Shown here piece by piece: positions 43,951-53,010 of a DNA stretch of 64,000 nucleotides. The stretch spans positions 37,346 to 101,345 of the forward strand of contig NZ_JARUJP010000016.1 in the NCBI RefSeq assembly GCF_033659955.1. The letters run 5' to 3'. The notes beneath the pieces are model-generated. The model was not told the origin of the DNA. It saw only the letters and a list, made by a program, of their open reading frames with translations, and did no database searches. Source of the stretch: Clostridium_AM tanneri (GTDB taxonomy: Bacteria; Bacillota; Clostridia; Clostridiales; Clostridiaceae). The number at the start of each line of letters is the position of its first letter. The first letter of the stretch is position 1. Both the position numbers and the translations under genes were made by a program.

Positions 43951-44349
43951 TTAGCAGCAACCACCTTTGCAGCCACAGTCCTTAGATTTTCCTTTATTTA
44001 AGTCAATTATCTTACCTATCTTGGCTTCAGCCTTAAGATAACTTTCTGGAATATCTAACATAGTACAAAACTCTTCATTAGTTGGATATGCTTTAGTTTT
44101 AACAACTTCGCCATCAACAAGGACTACTGGCAGTATATCTACACCTTCCGTATTAAGCAATTCATTGATAACCTTGTTGTCTACAAAGGCTTGAGGACTG
44201 CTAGTTAGATTGAATCTTTCAACGATAACCCCTTTGCTTTTTAGGTTATTTAACACAGTAGACACTCTTAATAATTCTGGATCAACGCTAGGACCGCAAA
44301 CTCCTGTTGGACAACACATTGCTGGATCAAAAATAATCATTTTTTTCAT
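43951..44349 (-). CDS. arsD: Arsenic metallochaperone ArsD
   Basis: A 132-residue chaperone that hands arsenite to ArsA and has weak repressor activity. The As(III)-binding Cys pair and third Cys occur in MCCPTGVCGPS, and the C-terminus ends CGCKGGCC, a further Cys cluster like that in R773 ArsD. The ATG at 44349 is chosen because AAGGAG lies nine bases before it; the in-frame ATG at 44358 immediately follows the same AAGGAG. Located between arsR and arsA. Confidence 0.95.
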   Translation of the reverse strand: MKKMIIFDPAMCCPTGVCGPSVDPELLRVSTVLNNLKSKGVIVERFNLTSSPQAFVDNKVINELLNTEGVDILPVVLVDGEVVKTKAYPTNEEFCTMLDIPESYLKAEAKIGKIIDLNKGKSKDCGCKGGCC

Positions 44350-44449
44350 AATACCCATCTCCTTAATACATCTGGTGCATATCTCTATCCACCGATTGAT
44401 TATACTTATTTTATATAGAAACTACATGTAATCCATGTAGTCCTTGATT

Positions 44450-44773
44450 TTATTTACAGTTACAATTTGGTTTGCTTTTACAAATGCAATCATCTGTATC
44501 TGTTACAAGATTCATAAGAAATAACATTAATTTATTACAGTTAGAAGTATTTAGGGAGTAGTAACTCCACTGCCCTTCCTTTCTGGTGTTAACTATACCG
44601 CACTCTGCTAGCACCTTCATATGATGTGAAAGAGTAGGCTGTGTGAAGTCAAAATGATCTAGAATGTCACAAGCACATCTCTCCCCACAGGATAAAATAT
44701 CAATTATCTTTAATCTATTAGCATCTGCAAGAGCTTTAATAATTTTGGCATTTTCATCATAGTTTAAGGCCAC
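44450..44773 (-). CDS. arsR: ArsR family arsenic-responsive repressor
   Basis: A 107-residue winged-helix repressor of the ArsR/SmtB family. The metalloid-binding ERCACD segment (counterpart of ELCVCDL) lies in the recognition-domain helix, and the helix-turn-helix reads FTQPTLSHHMKVLAECGIV. An additional C-terminal Cys-rich tail (CICKSKPNCNCK) is present. GTG 44773 follows GGAGGTG. A promoter (44808-44836) and an inverted repeat (44786-44805) directly upstream make a self-regulated ars operon likely. Confidence 0.95.
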   Translation of the reverse strand: MALNYDENAKIIKALADANRLKIIDILSCGERCACDILDHFDFTQPTLSHHMKVLAECGIVNTRKEGQWSYYSLNTSNCNKLMLFLMNLVTDTDDCICKSKPNCNCK

Positions 44774-44785
44774 TTAATCACCTCC

Positions 44786-44805
44786 ATATAGATAACCATC
44801 TATAT
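44786..44805. promoter_or_regulatory. Candidate ArsR operator
   Basis: Perfect inverted repeat ATATAGAT-aacc-ATCTATAT between the -10 element and the arsR ribosome binding site. Confidence 0.7.
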
Positions 44806-44807
44806 AT

Positions 44808-44836
44808 AATATATACCATTATCAATATAACGTCAA
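44808..44836 (-). promoter_or_regulatory. arsR promoter
   Basis: Minus strand TTGACG, 17-base spacer, TATATT; operator immediately downstream. Confidence 0.75.
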
Positions 44837-44940
44837 TGTAATTCAGATTTATTCATACAAAAATAGCATCAATATATATTGCCCTCTATATAAGCTATTT
44901 TATGTATGAAATTATGAGAGGTTACTATATAACTAAAATA

Positions 44941-44985
44941 AAAGGACTCATATCAACACTTTTTATAGCGGATATGAATCCTTTT
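44941..44985 (-). terminator. Terminator after lysS
   Basis: AAAGGA(C)TCATATC paired with GATATGA(A)TCCTTT, T-rich tail on the minus strand. Confidence 0.8.
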
Positions 44986-45003
44986 TCTTATATGTATATA
45001 TTA

Positions 45004-46524
45004 TTATCTTTTAATTAGGGGAAATGCTATAACATCCTTTATGCTATAAGAACCAGTAAGGAACATTGTCATTCTATCAATACCTATTCCCAATCCTCCA
45101 GTAGGTGGCATTGCAGTATCGATAGCAACAGCGAATTCTTCATCCATTGGACTAGCTGTTTCAAGTCCCGCTCTTAGTTTTGACGCTTGTTCATACAAAA
45201 GAATTCTTTGCTTCAATGGGTCATTGAGTTCTGAATAAGCGTTCCCAAGTTCAACACCATAAGCATAAGGTTCAAATCTTTCAATTAAATCTGGGTTATC
45301 CCTATGACTTTTACAAAGTGGAGAAGATTCCTTTGGAAAATCTATAACAAAAGTTGGTTGAATTAGCTTCTTTTCAGAATACTCTTCAAATAAATTAACT
45401 ATTAGTTCGCCCTTAGAGCATTCATCAATAACTAATCCTTCACTTTGGCTTTCTACTAAGAGCTCATTATCCTTAATGTACTTAATAATTTCTTCCCTGG
45501 TAAGCGTATTAACATCAATTCCTGTATCCTTTTTTACAAGGTCACACATCTTTTCTCTCTTCCATGGAGCTTTAAAATCAATTTCTACATCTCCATACTG
45601 AATCTTTGTTGTGCCGTTAACCTTAGCGAATACATATTCATACATATTTTCCATAAGTTCCATCATATCATTATAATCAGCATAAGACATATAACATTCA
45701 AATAAGCTGAATTCTGGGTAATGTGTTCTGTCAATTCCTTCATTTCTAAAAGCTCTTGCAAAGGTATAAACTCTTTCGATTCCTCCAACTATAAGTCTTT
45801 TCAAATATAATTCTGGAGAAACATTCATATATACATCACAATCTAATGCGTTAACAAAGGTTGTAAATGGCTTCGCTTCTCCTCCACCGTATTTGGTATC
45901 TAGGACAGGGGTATCTGCTTCGATAAAATTTAAATTATTTAAGTATTCCCTAATTGCTGTTATTGCTCTTGAACGCTTGATAAATCTTTCTTTAACATCC
46001 GTATTCATTATCATATCTAATGAACGATGTCTTTGCCTTAAGTCAGCATCTTGAATACCGTGATATTTTTCTGGAAGTGTTCTAATAGATTTTGATAGTA
46101 CTTCAAATTTTCTTGCTTTAATGGTAATCTCACCTGTTTGAGTCTTAAATACAGTTCCTTCAATTCCAATAATATCTCCAATATCAATTAATTTTAAGAT
46201 TTTATAACTTTCAGCGCCTATTAGGTTCTTACTTAAGAATATTTGTATACTTCCTTTTTCATCTATAACATTAGCAAATGTAGCGTTTCCCATCCTTCTT
46301 ATCAGCATGATTCTTCCTGCCAATATGAATTCTTGTTCTTCTTTTATATTCTCAAAGTTATCATAAACGTCCTTAGTATGGGTTATGTCTTTGTAACTAT
46401 AAGGATATGGGTTAATTCCCAATTCATAAAGCTTATTTAATTTTTTAATTCTTTCCACTACAAATTCATTTGAATCTGGCATTATATTTTCTAAGTTTTC
46501 TACACTTTCAAATTCCCTGTACAT
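45004..46524 (-). CDS. lysS: Lysyl-tRNA synthetase, class II
   Basis: A 506-residue class II LysRS that charges tRNA-Lys. It has the N-terminal OB-fold anticodon domain (about 65-175, ILAGRIMLIRRMG), motif 2 (YTFARAFRNEGIDRTHYPEF) and motif 3 (GGLGIGIDRMTMFL). Catalytic-domain lysine contacts lie around PEFSLFECYMSYADY. An N-terminal extension of about 15 residues precedes the usual start. A T-box leader lies upstream, so transcription should respond to uncharged tRNA-Lys. A T-box control of lysS suggests a regulated or second copy rather than the sole constitutive enzyme; this is inference. Confidence 0.95.
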   Translation of the reverse strand: MYREFESVENLENIMPDSNEFVVERIKKLNKLYELGINPYPYSYKDITHTKDVYDNFENIKEEQEFILAGRIMLIRRMGNATFANVIDEKGSIQIFLSKNLIGAESYKILKLIDIGDIIGIEGTVFKTQTGEITIKARKFEVLSKSIRTLPEKYHGIQDADLRQRHRSLDMIMNTDVKERFIKRSRAITAIREYLNNLNFIEADTPVLDTKYGGGEAKPFTTFVNALDCDVYMNVSPELYLKRLIVGGIERVYTFARAFRNEGIDRTHYPEFSLFECYMSYADYNDMMELMENMYEYVFAKVNGTTKIQYGDVEIDFKAPWKREKMCDLVKKDTGIDVNTLTREEIIKYIKDNELLVESQSEGLVIDECSKGELIVNLFEEYSEKKLIQPTFVIDFPKESSPLCKSHRDNPDLIERFEPYAYGVELGNAYSELNDPLKQRILLYEQASKLRAGLETASPMDEEFAVAIDTAMPPTGGLGIGIDRMTMFLTGSYSIKDVIAFPLIKR

Positions 46525-46580
46525 TTTAGCTATACCACCTTTAATTATTTATTTACCATTTAATAAATTTTTGGACAAAT

Positions 46581-46860
46581 AAAAAAACCTTCACCTCCAA
46601 GATCTTAATCTTGAGGACGAAAGTTATATCTTCGTGGTACCACCTCAGTTTATCCATATGTCACCATATAGACCTTTTCAAGTACGTAGTTAACTATATA
46701 CTCTATAACTTATAACGGGTTATACCGTCACAGCCTACCCCTGAAACCAAGCTCGGTGTGCAACTCTGAGACCTTTTTCAATAAAAAATCCTTGCTCATT
46801 CTCACCTTGCAGAGCTCTCTGTAAATTCATATATTTATCTACTTTTCTCTTCATAGTCTT
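46581..46860 (-). promoter_or_regulatory. T-box leader of lysS
   Basis: The conserved T-box GAGGTGGTACCACG appears on the minus strand at 46631-46648, followed by a terminator hairpin (46588-46622, CTTTCGTCCTCAAGAT paired with ATCTTGGAGGTGAAGG) and seven T. AGTAGATAAATATATG and ACAGAGAGC near the 5' end fit the Stem I AGTA and AG-bulge motifs. The specifier codon was not resolved by eye. Confidence 0.88.
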
Positions 46861-46866
46861 TACAAG

Positions 46867-46896
46867 ATTATACCATAAAAAATTTACATATGTCCA
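46867..46896 (-). promoter_or_regulatory. Promoter of lysS T-box transcript
   Basis: Minus strand TGGACA, 18-base spacer, TATAAT, placing the start near 46860. Confidence 0.75.
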
Positions 46897-47192
46897 TACT
46901 TCAAATTACTACTATTTGTGCGAATAAATAGTAGTAATCATATGATAAGAGTAATTCACATTCTTCTTATAATGCGGCGTAACTATTGAAATTAAAAATA
47001 CGAATAATGTTTTTTGAGAATTGAATACTATTATGTTAAAAGATAGAACTGTTTCAACCTCATTGGAAACACCACTGTATTTTACATACAAATTATGATA
47101 TAATTTCCACTATAAAAGTCAAAGTAATGAGATATTGCGTAATACTTACAATATCAACTTGTGAATAGCTATATTTTAGGGGGAGTTTATAA

Positions 47193-48179
47193 ATGAATTT
47201 AGAAACAAAAAAAGATAAAAGAAAAATCAAACTAATAGGTGTAAAACGATTTAGAAAGTACGTATTTAGGGCTTTAATTTGCACAATTATTATTTTATTA
47301 ATTGGTTTTTCATACGAAAAAATTGGTGAATATACTGATGTTAACCACTACCCTCCAGTGGGAAAAATGGTTGATGTAAATAATCATAAAATAAATGTTT
47401 ACAGCAAAGGAGAAGGAAAGATTACTGTGGTTTTTGGCTCAGGACTTAATACTCCAAGTGCATATTCAGATTTTTATCCTATTTATAATGAAATATCAAA
47501 ATATGCTAAAATCGTTACATATGATAGGCCGGGACATGGCTGGAGTGAAGTTACAGATGAGCCAAGAGACATAGATACAATTGTAAAGGAAATGCACACC
47601 GCCCTTGAAAAGTCAGGACAAAAACCGCCGTATATACTAGTTGGTCACTCATACGCATCATTACAGGCAATAAGATTCGCACAGACATATAAAAACGAAG
47701 TATCTGGGGTGATGCTGATAGATGGTGTTAATCCAGAGTATTATGCAAAAAATGGTTCGGAAATTTCAAGTGGAACCGTAGCTAAATATAAATTCCTAAA
47801 GTCTGTGGGCATAGCAAGGTTGATACTAAACCATACTGATTTATATTCAAAAAATTTTAAATCTCTACCTGATGACCTAGAACAATTATATTTTGGAATG
47901 TTTCTAAAGACAATGTTTAATAAAAATATTGTTGAAGAAGGAAAAATGGGAAAAGCTAGTGCAAAGCTTATAATAGCTAATGGCCATTTAGGTAGTCTAC
48001 CACTGAGAATATTATCTGCTCCAAGTGACACAGAATGGAATGACAGTCAGGTTGCATTGAAAGAGTGGTCAGAGGATAGCGAACAAATAATTGTTAATGG
48101 AGCAAGACACGCTATACATCAATCTAATCCAGAGGTTGTAAGTGAACAAATTAAAAAATTATTAGAAAATAATAAATAG
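47193..48179 (+). CDS. Alpha/beta hydrolase, membrane-anchored
   Basis: A 328-residue alpha/beta-hydrolase with an N-terminal membrane anchor (about residues 26-43, ALICTIIILLIGFSY) after a Lys-rich cytoplasmic start. The nucleophile elbow is GHSYAS, an oxyanion segment is FGSGLNTPSAYS, and the catalytic His lies in NGARHAIHQ. The active domain should face outside. Substrate unknown; it could be an esterase or lipase-like enzyme. GGGGGAG precedes the ATG. It stands alone. Confidence 0.88.
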   Translation: MNLETKKDKRKIKLIGVKRFRKYVFRALICTIIILLIGFSYEKIGEYTDVNHYPPVGKMVDVNNHKINVYSKGEGKITVVFGSGLNTPSAYSDFYPIYNEISKYAKIVTYDRPGHGWSEVTDEPRDIDTIVKEMHTALEKSGQKPPYILVGHSYASLQAIRFAQTYKNEVSGVMLIDGVNPEYYAKNGSEISSGTVAKYKFLKSVGIARLILNHTDLYSKNFKSLPDDLEQLYFGMFLKTMFNKNIVEEGKMGKASAKLIIANGHLGSLPLRILSAPSDTEWNDSQVALKEWSEDSEQIIVNGARHAIHQSNPEVVSEQIKKLLENNK

Positions 48180-48290
48180 AAGATGTTTGATTATTGTAAC
48201 CGACAATTTGGCAGCAGGTTTTTAGTTTTAATACTTTGCAATTCTTTAAAAACTCCCTGGAGTAACTTGATTCGGACTTTTCTAATTTTG

Positions 48291-48320
48291 CCTAACTATC
48301 CTAGGGCTAGGATAGTTAGG
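48291..48320. repeat. Perfect 14-bp palindrome in gap 48180-48551
   Basis: CCTAACTATCCTAG-gg-CTAGGATAGTTAGG. No T run follows on the plus strand, so it is not a classical terminator in that direction; the rest of the gap shows nothing recognisable. Confidence 0.7.
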
Positions 48321-48551
48321 GATTATGAAAAAAATGCGAATTAAATAGATTAATTAAAACGTTCTTTAAAAACTGAATATTACGATGAGTAGAAATTCCT
48401 CTCAAATGTAATTTTGCTAAAACGTGGTGGTAATGCATTCCATATATGTTATAATTATTCTATAATCAAAGCATAATTGTATTATCATTCAAGTTAGTCA
48501 TTTTTCAAACTGACAGATAAATAGGAATTTATAAGAGAGGAAAATTTAAAT

Positions 48552-49301
48552 ATGTGTACTGATTTTGTAAACTTAACAACAGAAAACCTTGTTAATGAGC
48601 ATTTATGCTGTATTATACGCAGTAAAAAGCCCCATCAAGGTATTGACGCAAAGCGACAATGGCTTTCAGAGCGACTAAATGAAGGCCATGTCTTTAGAAA
48701 GTTAAATGCAAGAGCTACGGTTTTTATTGAATATGCTCCTCTTGAAACTGCTTGGGTTCCCATAATTGGTGACAACTATTATTATGTGTATTGCTTATGG
48801 GTTTCTGGTAGTCACAAAGGAAAAGGGTATGGGAAATTGCTGATGGAGTATTGTTTGGCTGATGCCAAAGAAAAGGGTAAATCCGGCATTTGTATGCTCG
48901 GAGCAAAGAAACAAAAATCTTGGCTTTCAGACCAATCATTTGCGAAGAAGTTCGGCTTTGAGGTTGTTGATACTACCAATAATGGTTATGAATTGCTTGC
49001 ACTTTCTTTTGACGGAACAATGCCAAAGTTCGCACAAAATGTTAAGAATCAAGAAATTGAAAGCAAAAAACTAACAATTTATTATGATATGCAATGCCCC
49101 TATGTCTATCAAAACATTGAGATGATAAAACAGTATTGTGAAATGAAGGACGTTCCTGTATCTTTAATTCAAGTGGATACGCTACAAAAAGCAAAGGAAT
49201 TGCCTTGTGTTTTCAATAACTGGTGTGTGTTTTATAAAGGGAATTTTGAGACAGTGAATTTGTTAGATATCGCCTACTTAAAGAGAATACTTAAAAAATG
49301 A
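48552..49301 (+). CDS. GNAT acetyltransferase with YoaP-like domain
   Basis: A 249-residue two-domain protein. The N-terminal GNAT fold has the acetyl-CoA loop VSGSHKGKGYGKLLMEY and a final KKFGFEVVD strand. The C-terminal YoaP-like part (about 175-249) starts KLTIYYDMQCPYVYQNI and resembles a thioredoxin-like fold with a single Cys-Pro-Tyr motif. YoaP homologues are known in Bacillus; acceptor substrate unknown. ATG 48552 has AGAGAGG upstream. Confidence 0.88.
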   Translation: MCTDFVNLTTENLVNEHLCCIIRSKKPHQGIDAKRQWLSERLNEGHVFRKLNARATVFIEYAPLETAWVPIIGDNYYYVYCLWVSGSHKGKGYGKLLMEYCLADAKEKGKSGICMLGAKKQKSWLSDQSFAKKFGFEVVDTTNNGYELLALSFDGTMPKFAQNVKNQEIESKKLTIYYDMQCPYVYQNIEMIKQYCEMKDVPVSLIQVDTLQKAKELPCVFNNWCVFYKGNFETVNLLDIAYLKRILKK

Positions 49302-49635
49302 AAATACAATTTTGGCTTTTCACGTTGATTATTAGGACTATCTATTAAAAAGAAGTACCCTATGAATGTAAAGGCGAAAATATAGCTACAATAGGAGAGT
49401 ATTATAGGTATAAGGCTCGTTAAATTTCAGTATTACGAGTATATTTAGGGGAACAATTTTCTTATTTAACCAACAATTAATAAAATTCAATAGTTTTCTA
49501 GGACACCGCATTATTCAGAGATGGATTTTGAGGTATTCTTTTAGTTCTCAATTCAAAGATTTTACTTATTAATCATAAAACTACGATAGCTGTATATTGG
49601 TATTTTATGGCGAACTAATGAAAGGAGATAATTAA
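49302..49635. other. Non-coding gap
   Basis: No ORF, RNA or repeat recognised; only the ribosome binding site AAAGGAG of the next gene. Confidence 0.45.
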
Positions 49636-50127
49636 ATGGATAACAACATTAAGACTATGATAAATGAAGAATCTGATAATGAAGAATTATTTTATAAGAT
49701 TTCAGATTATGCTTTAGAAAAAGAAATTAAAGAGGGTTATGATAAATTAGAAGAAAATGAAAAAAATCTTTTCATGGTTGGCAAAATATTAATGGAAGTG
49801 AATAATGGCGGATTTGACCAATACTTCTTAAATACAGAGGGAATATATGCAAGAGATACTCTACATTTTTTAAAATTAATAGGTGAAACAAAATTCTCAA
49901 AGTTATTTAGCGAAGCAGTAAATATCTTTGAGTCGGATACAACGGATGATGAAAAATATGATGACTTCAATGAACTTGATGATGATTTTTATGAATTTGA
50001 TATCACTGCATATAAGAATTTATATGATAAATGTATTAGTTATATAAGAGAACGAGTAAAGCAATTACAATTAATTCGGAACTTTCTTATATGGTCTAAT
50101 AATTGTAAATTTACGATATATAAATAA
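49636..50127 (+). CDS. DUF4375 (DMP19-like) protein
   Basis: A 163-residue acidic protein with the DUF4375 core: NEKNLFMVGKILMEVNNGGF then DQYFLNTEG and a helix FLKLIGETKFSKLF. DMP19-type proteins of this family are small helical, often DNA-mimic-like acidic proteins; the Asp/Glu-rich stretch at about 112-130 (SDTTDDEKYDDFNELDDDFY) is consistent with that but a role is not shown. Single gene with its own terminator. Confidence 0.85.
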   Translation: MDNNIKTMINEESDNEELFYKISDYALEKEIKEGYDKLEENEKNLFMVGKILMEVNNGGFDQYFLNTEGIYARDTLHFLKLIGETKFSKLFSEAVNIFESDTTDDEKYDDFNELDDDFYEFDITAYKNLYDKCISYIRERVKQLQLIRNFLIWSNNCKFTIYK

Positions 50128-50172
50128 TTAAGCGGCCATATACCAATAGAACTTGGTACCTTAGCCGCTTAA
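50128..50172. terminator. Bidirectional terminator
   Basis: TTAAGCGGC...GCCGCTTAA with nested TACCAA/TTGGTA between convergent DUF4375 and nitrilase genes. Confidence 0.85.
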
Positions 50173-50190
50173 ATTTATATTAAAAACAAT

Positions 50191-51111
50191 TTATTTATTT
50201 TCATTTATTTCAAACTTTAAAATTTCTGGTCGATTGTAGTGACCAACTGGATCCCAATCAAATTTGGACTGTATAATTTGATTTAAGTCTATTTCAGCTG
50301 TTAAAATACCTGCTTCATCAAACAATGGACCTGCTACATATTCTCCATAAGGATTGATTATACAGCTGCCTCCCCTGCACATAACCTCAGGCTGATTTTC
50401 AAGATCCTTATAATATTTTAAATCAGTTGGATACATAGATTTTTCAACATATTGATTACTCATGATTACAAAGCATCTTCCTTCAAAGGCAATATGTCTT
50501 AGCGTAGCTTGATATACGTCTCTTTGATCAGCAGTTGGTACTATATAGAGATTTACTCCCTTCATATACATAGCCATTCTTGCAAGAGGCATATAATTTT
50601 CCCAGCATATTAGTGAACCCATTTTTCCATAAGGAGTATCTACTACAGTAATTGTTGATCCATCATCTTCGCCCCATATAACCCTTTCAGCGGCTGTTGG
50701 TTTTAATTTCCTATGTCTTCCTAAATACCCTTCAGGGCCAAAAAATAGATTGCAACAATGTAATGAACCATCAAGCCCATAGCCATTTTTCTCAGTAACT
50801 CCTATTGATAAATAGATACCTAATTCCTTAGAAAGCTCTGCAAGCCTGTCCACCTCTGGACCAGGTACTGCCACTGAGTTATCATAATATCTTTGATAGT
50901 CTTCTCTTGCTTCCATGGTTCTGCTTCCTATTAGCATACCGAAAGTAAGTCCTCTTGGATAACATGGTATAAAGCTCTCAGGAAAGACTATGAGTTTTGA
51001 TCCATTTGCAGCTGCTTCTCTTGTGAGTTTTATAGTCTTCTCCATAGTTTTTTCTAAGTCAAATATCACTGGCGAATCTTGAATAACAGAAATTTTTAAT
51101 CTTTTTTCCAT
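50191..51111 (-). CDS. Nitrilase/carbon-nitrogen hydrolase
   Basis: A 306-residue hydrolase of the nitrilase superfamily with the catalytic triad Glu (IVFPESFIPCYP), Lys (HRKLKPT) and Cys (GSLICWENY). The flanking sequences (FPESFIP.YPRG and ICWENYMPLAR) are those of true nitrilases, which turn nitriles into acids and ammonia, though aliphatic amidase or cyanide-type activity cannot be excluded. ATG 51111 is preferred over TTG/GTG codons upstream because AAAGGA precedes it. Monocistronic. Confidence 0.88.
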   Translation of the reverse strand: MEKRLKISVIQDSPVIFDLEKTMEKTIKLTREAAANGSKLIVFPESFIPCYPRGLTFGMLIGSRTMEAREDYQRYYDNSVAVPGPEVDRLAELSKELGIYLSIGVTEKNGYGLDGSLHCCNLFFGPEGYLGRHRKLKPTAAERVIWGEDDGSTITVVDTPYGKMGSLICWENYMPLARMAMYMKGVNLYIVPTADQRDVYQATLRHIAFEGRCFVIMSNQYVEKSMYPTDLKYYKDLENQPEVMCRGGSCIINPYGEYVAGPLFDEAGILTAEIDLNQIIQSKFDWDPVGHYNRPEILKFEINENK

Positions 51112-51413
51112 TTTCTCATATCCTTTCAATGTTCCCACTATTTTTTATTATCTGTGTTTTCATTATATTATAGCACAATTGCATCATCAATAAATTAAAT
51201 ATGGTCTAACTATTATACCTGAAGGCTTAGTGCTATATTTTTCTGTATTACCTAATATTAAGAATCTCTGCATTTAAATCACCAATCAGTTAAAATTGTT
51301 AACATTTATATAATGGTAATATTATGAATACCATGGTAATATAATACATTAATATCATGCTAGCTGCTCTTAACTTCATAGGCTTTAATTTAAATTCAGT
51401 GGGGGGTATTTAT

Positions 51414-52454
51414 GTGTCCATAAAAAAGTTATATTTAGAACTTACAGATAAATGTAACTTAAATTGTAAGATATGTTATAGAAAATCATGGAATCAGGAC
51501 TTTTATGACATAGATGAAAAAATGCTAAATAAATTAGTAAATGAACTTAAAACTCACTGCCAATTAAAAGAAATAGTTATAGGTGGCATAGGAGAACCTA
51601 TGTTATCTAGTCATTTCAAAGAAACCATTGAGTTACTAAAAGACTATAAACTTATAATTACTACTAACGGTACCTTAATAGATGAAAATCTATCTGAATA
51701 TCTTGTAAAATATGTTGACGTTATAACTGTATCTATTGACGGACTATTTGACAAGCATAAAGAAATAAGAGGAATAGATTTAGATTTAATTGTGTCAAAT
51801 ATAAATACTCTTAATAAGATAAAAGATAAATTTTCTTCTAAAACACCACTTATAAATATACAATTTGTATTATCTAAAGAGAATTCAAATGAAATCTTTA
51901 AAGTTATGGATTTAGCTGTTGATTTAAAAGCAGATAAATTTATAGTTTCAAATATTATTCCGCAAACTCCAGAAAATAAGGATATGGTATTATATAGCAT
52001 GTATGAAAACAAGGATATAAAAGAGCTATTTAACAAGGTAACCCTTTATTCTCTTTACAAAGGAATTAGGCTTTCCCTGCCTAATTATGAACTAAAAACC
52101 ATCCGAAGGTGTGAATTTATAAAAGATTCTGCTGTTTTTGTATGTGCTTCTGGAGATATAGCTCCATGCTATAGATTTGCTCATCACTATACAGAATATG
52201 TTTTTGGTAGAGAAAAGCATGTAAATAAATTTTCCTTTGGAAATATAAAAACTGATACTTTAGTAAACATATGGAATAGCGAAAAATATGAGAATTTTAG
52301 AGAAGGAATTCTAAATAGCTTATATCCTTCTTGTATAGACTGTGATCTAGTTGATGGATGTGATCATGCTAATAATACTGAATCAGATTGTTATGCCTTT
52401 TCCCCTTCCTGCGGAGACTGTTTATGGTGTAGATCATTTGTCCAGTGTCCTTAA
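51414..52454 (+). CDS. Radical SAM/SPASM protein, tungsten-oxidoreductase maturase type
   Basis: A 346-residue radical SAM enzyme. The first cluster motif is CNLNCKIC (about residues 13-20), GGIGEP binds SAM, and a C-terminal SPASM/twitch region carries many Cys (CASGDIAPC, CIDCDLVDGC, DCYAFSPSCGDCLWC). This Cys pattern resembles radical SAM maturases that act with tungsten-pterin aldehyde ferredoxin oxidoreductases; the partner is not in the window, so this is a probable subfamily call. GTG 51414 follows GGGGGG; no codon upstream has a comparable site. Confidence 0.78.
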   Translation: MSIKKLYLELTDKCNLNCKICYRKSWNQDFYDIDEKMLNKLVNELKTHCQLKEIVIGGIGEPMLSSHFKETIELLKDYKLIITTNGTLIDENLSEYLVKYVDVITVSIDGLFDKHKEIRGIDLDLIVSNINTLNKIKDKFSSKTPLINIQFVLSKENSNEIFKVMDLAVDLKADKFIVSNIIPQTPENKDMVLYSMYENKDIKELFNKVTLYSLYKGIRLSLPNYELKTIRRCEFIKDSAVFVCASGDIAPCYRFAHHYTEYVFGREKHVNKFSFGNIKTDTLVNIWNSEKYENFREGILNSLYPSCIDCDLVDGCDHANNTESDCYAFSPSCGDCLWCRSFVQCP

Positions 52455-52473
52455 TCTACTTTAAAATTAGTAT

Positions 52474-52513
52474 AAAAGAAAAAAGACCAGATCAAACCGA
52501 TCTTTTTTCTTTT
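52474..52513. terminator. Bidirectional terminator
   Basis: AAAAGAAAAAAGA...TCTTTTTTCTTTT with inner GATC pairing, between convergent genes. Confidence 0.85.
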
Positions 52514-52526
52514 ATTAAGGTTAATT

Positions 52527-52937
52527 CTATAAATTAATTTCATTATTTTTAATTCTTCTTGCTAAATCTTTTACTTTCTCTTCAATAGCCTTTGCTGTTT
52601 TAATAAACTCTTCATCACTTTTTCCAGATGGATCTTCTAGTCCCCAATCCTCCTCATGCTTTGAAGGAAGGAATGGACAAACTACATTGCAGCCCATTTT
52701 TACAACTATATCTACCTCTGGTATATCATCAAGTAACTTAGACCTTTGTGTTTCATTCATATCCACCTTATATAAATCCTTTATTATTCTTACTGCATCC
52801 TGATTTATTTGAGGTCTTAACTCTGTTCCTGCTGAATAAGCTTCAAAAACATCAGAAGCTAATAGCTTTCCAAGCGCCTCTGCCATTTGAGACCTGCAAG
52901 AATTGTGAACACATATAAATGCTACCTTTGGTTTCAT
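52527..52937 (-). CDS. arsC: Arsenate reductase, thioredoxin-coupled
   Basis: A 136-residue arsenate reductase of the low-molecular-weight phosphatase fold. The P-loop is CVHNSCRS, and the resolving Cys pair is in MGCNVVCPFLP, as in S. aureus pI258 ArsC, with catalytic Asp in LEDPSGK. It reduces As(V) to As(III) using thioredoxin. ATG 52937 follows GGAGGATG. It is the last gene of the second arsenic operon (marR-like, arsM, arsN1, arsC). Confidence 0.95.
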   Translation of the reverse strand: MKPKVAFICVHNSCRSQMAEALGKLLASDVFEAYSAGTELRPQINQDAVRIIKDLYKVDMNETQRSKLLDDIPEVDIVVKMGCNVVCPFLPSKHEEDWGLEDPSGKSDEEFIKTAKAIEEKVKDLARRIKNNEINL

Positions 52938-53010
52938 AAAAAATCATCCTCCGTAAAATACCTATCTTAAATTGACTGTAAAAACAACCTTTACTTCTCC
53001 TCTATTATAC

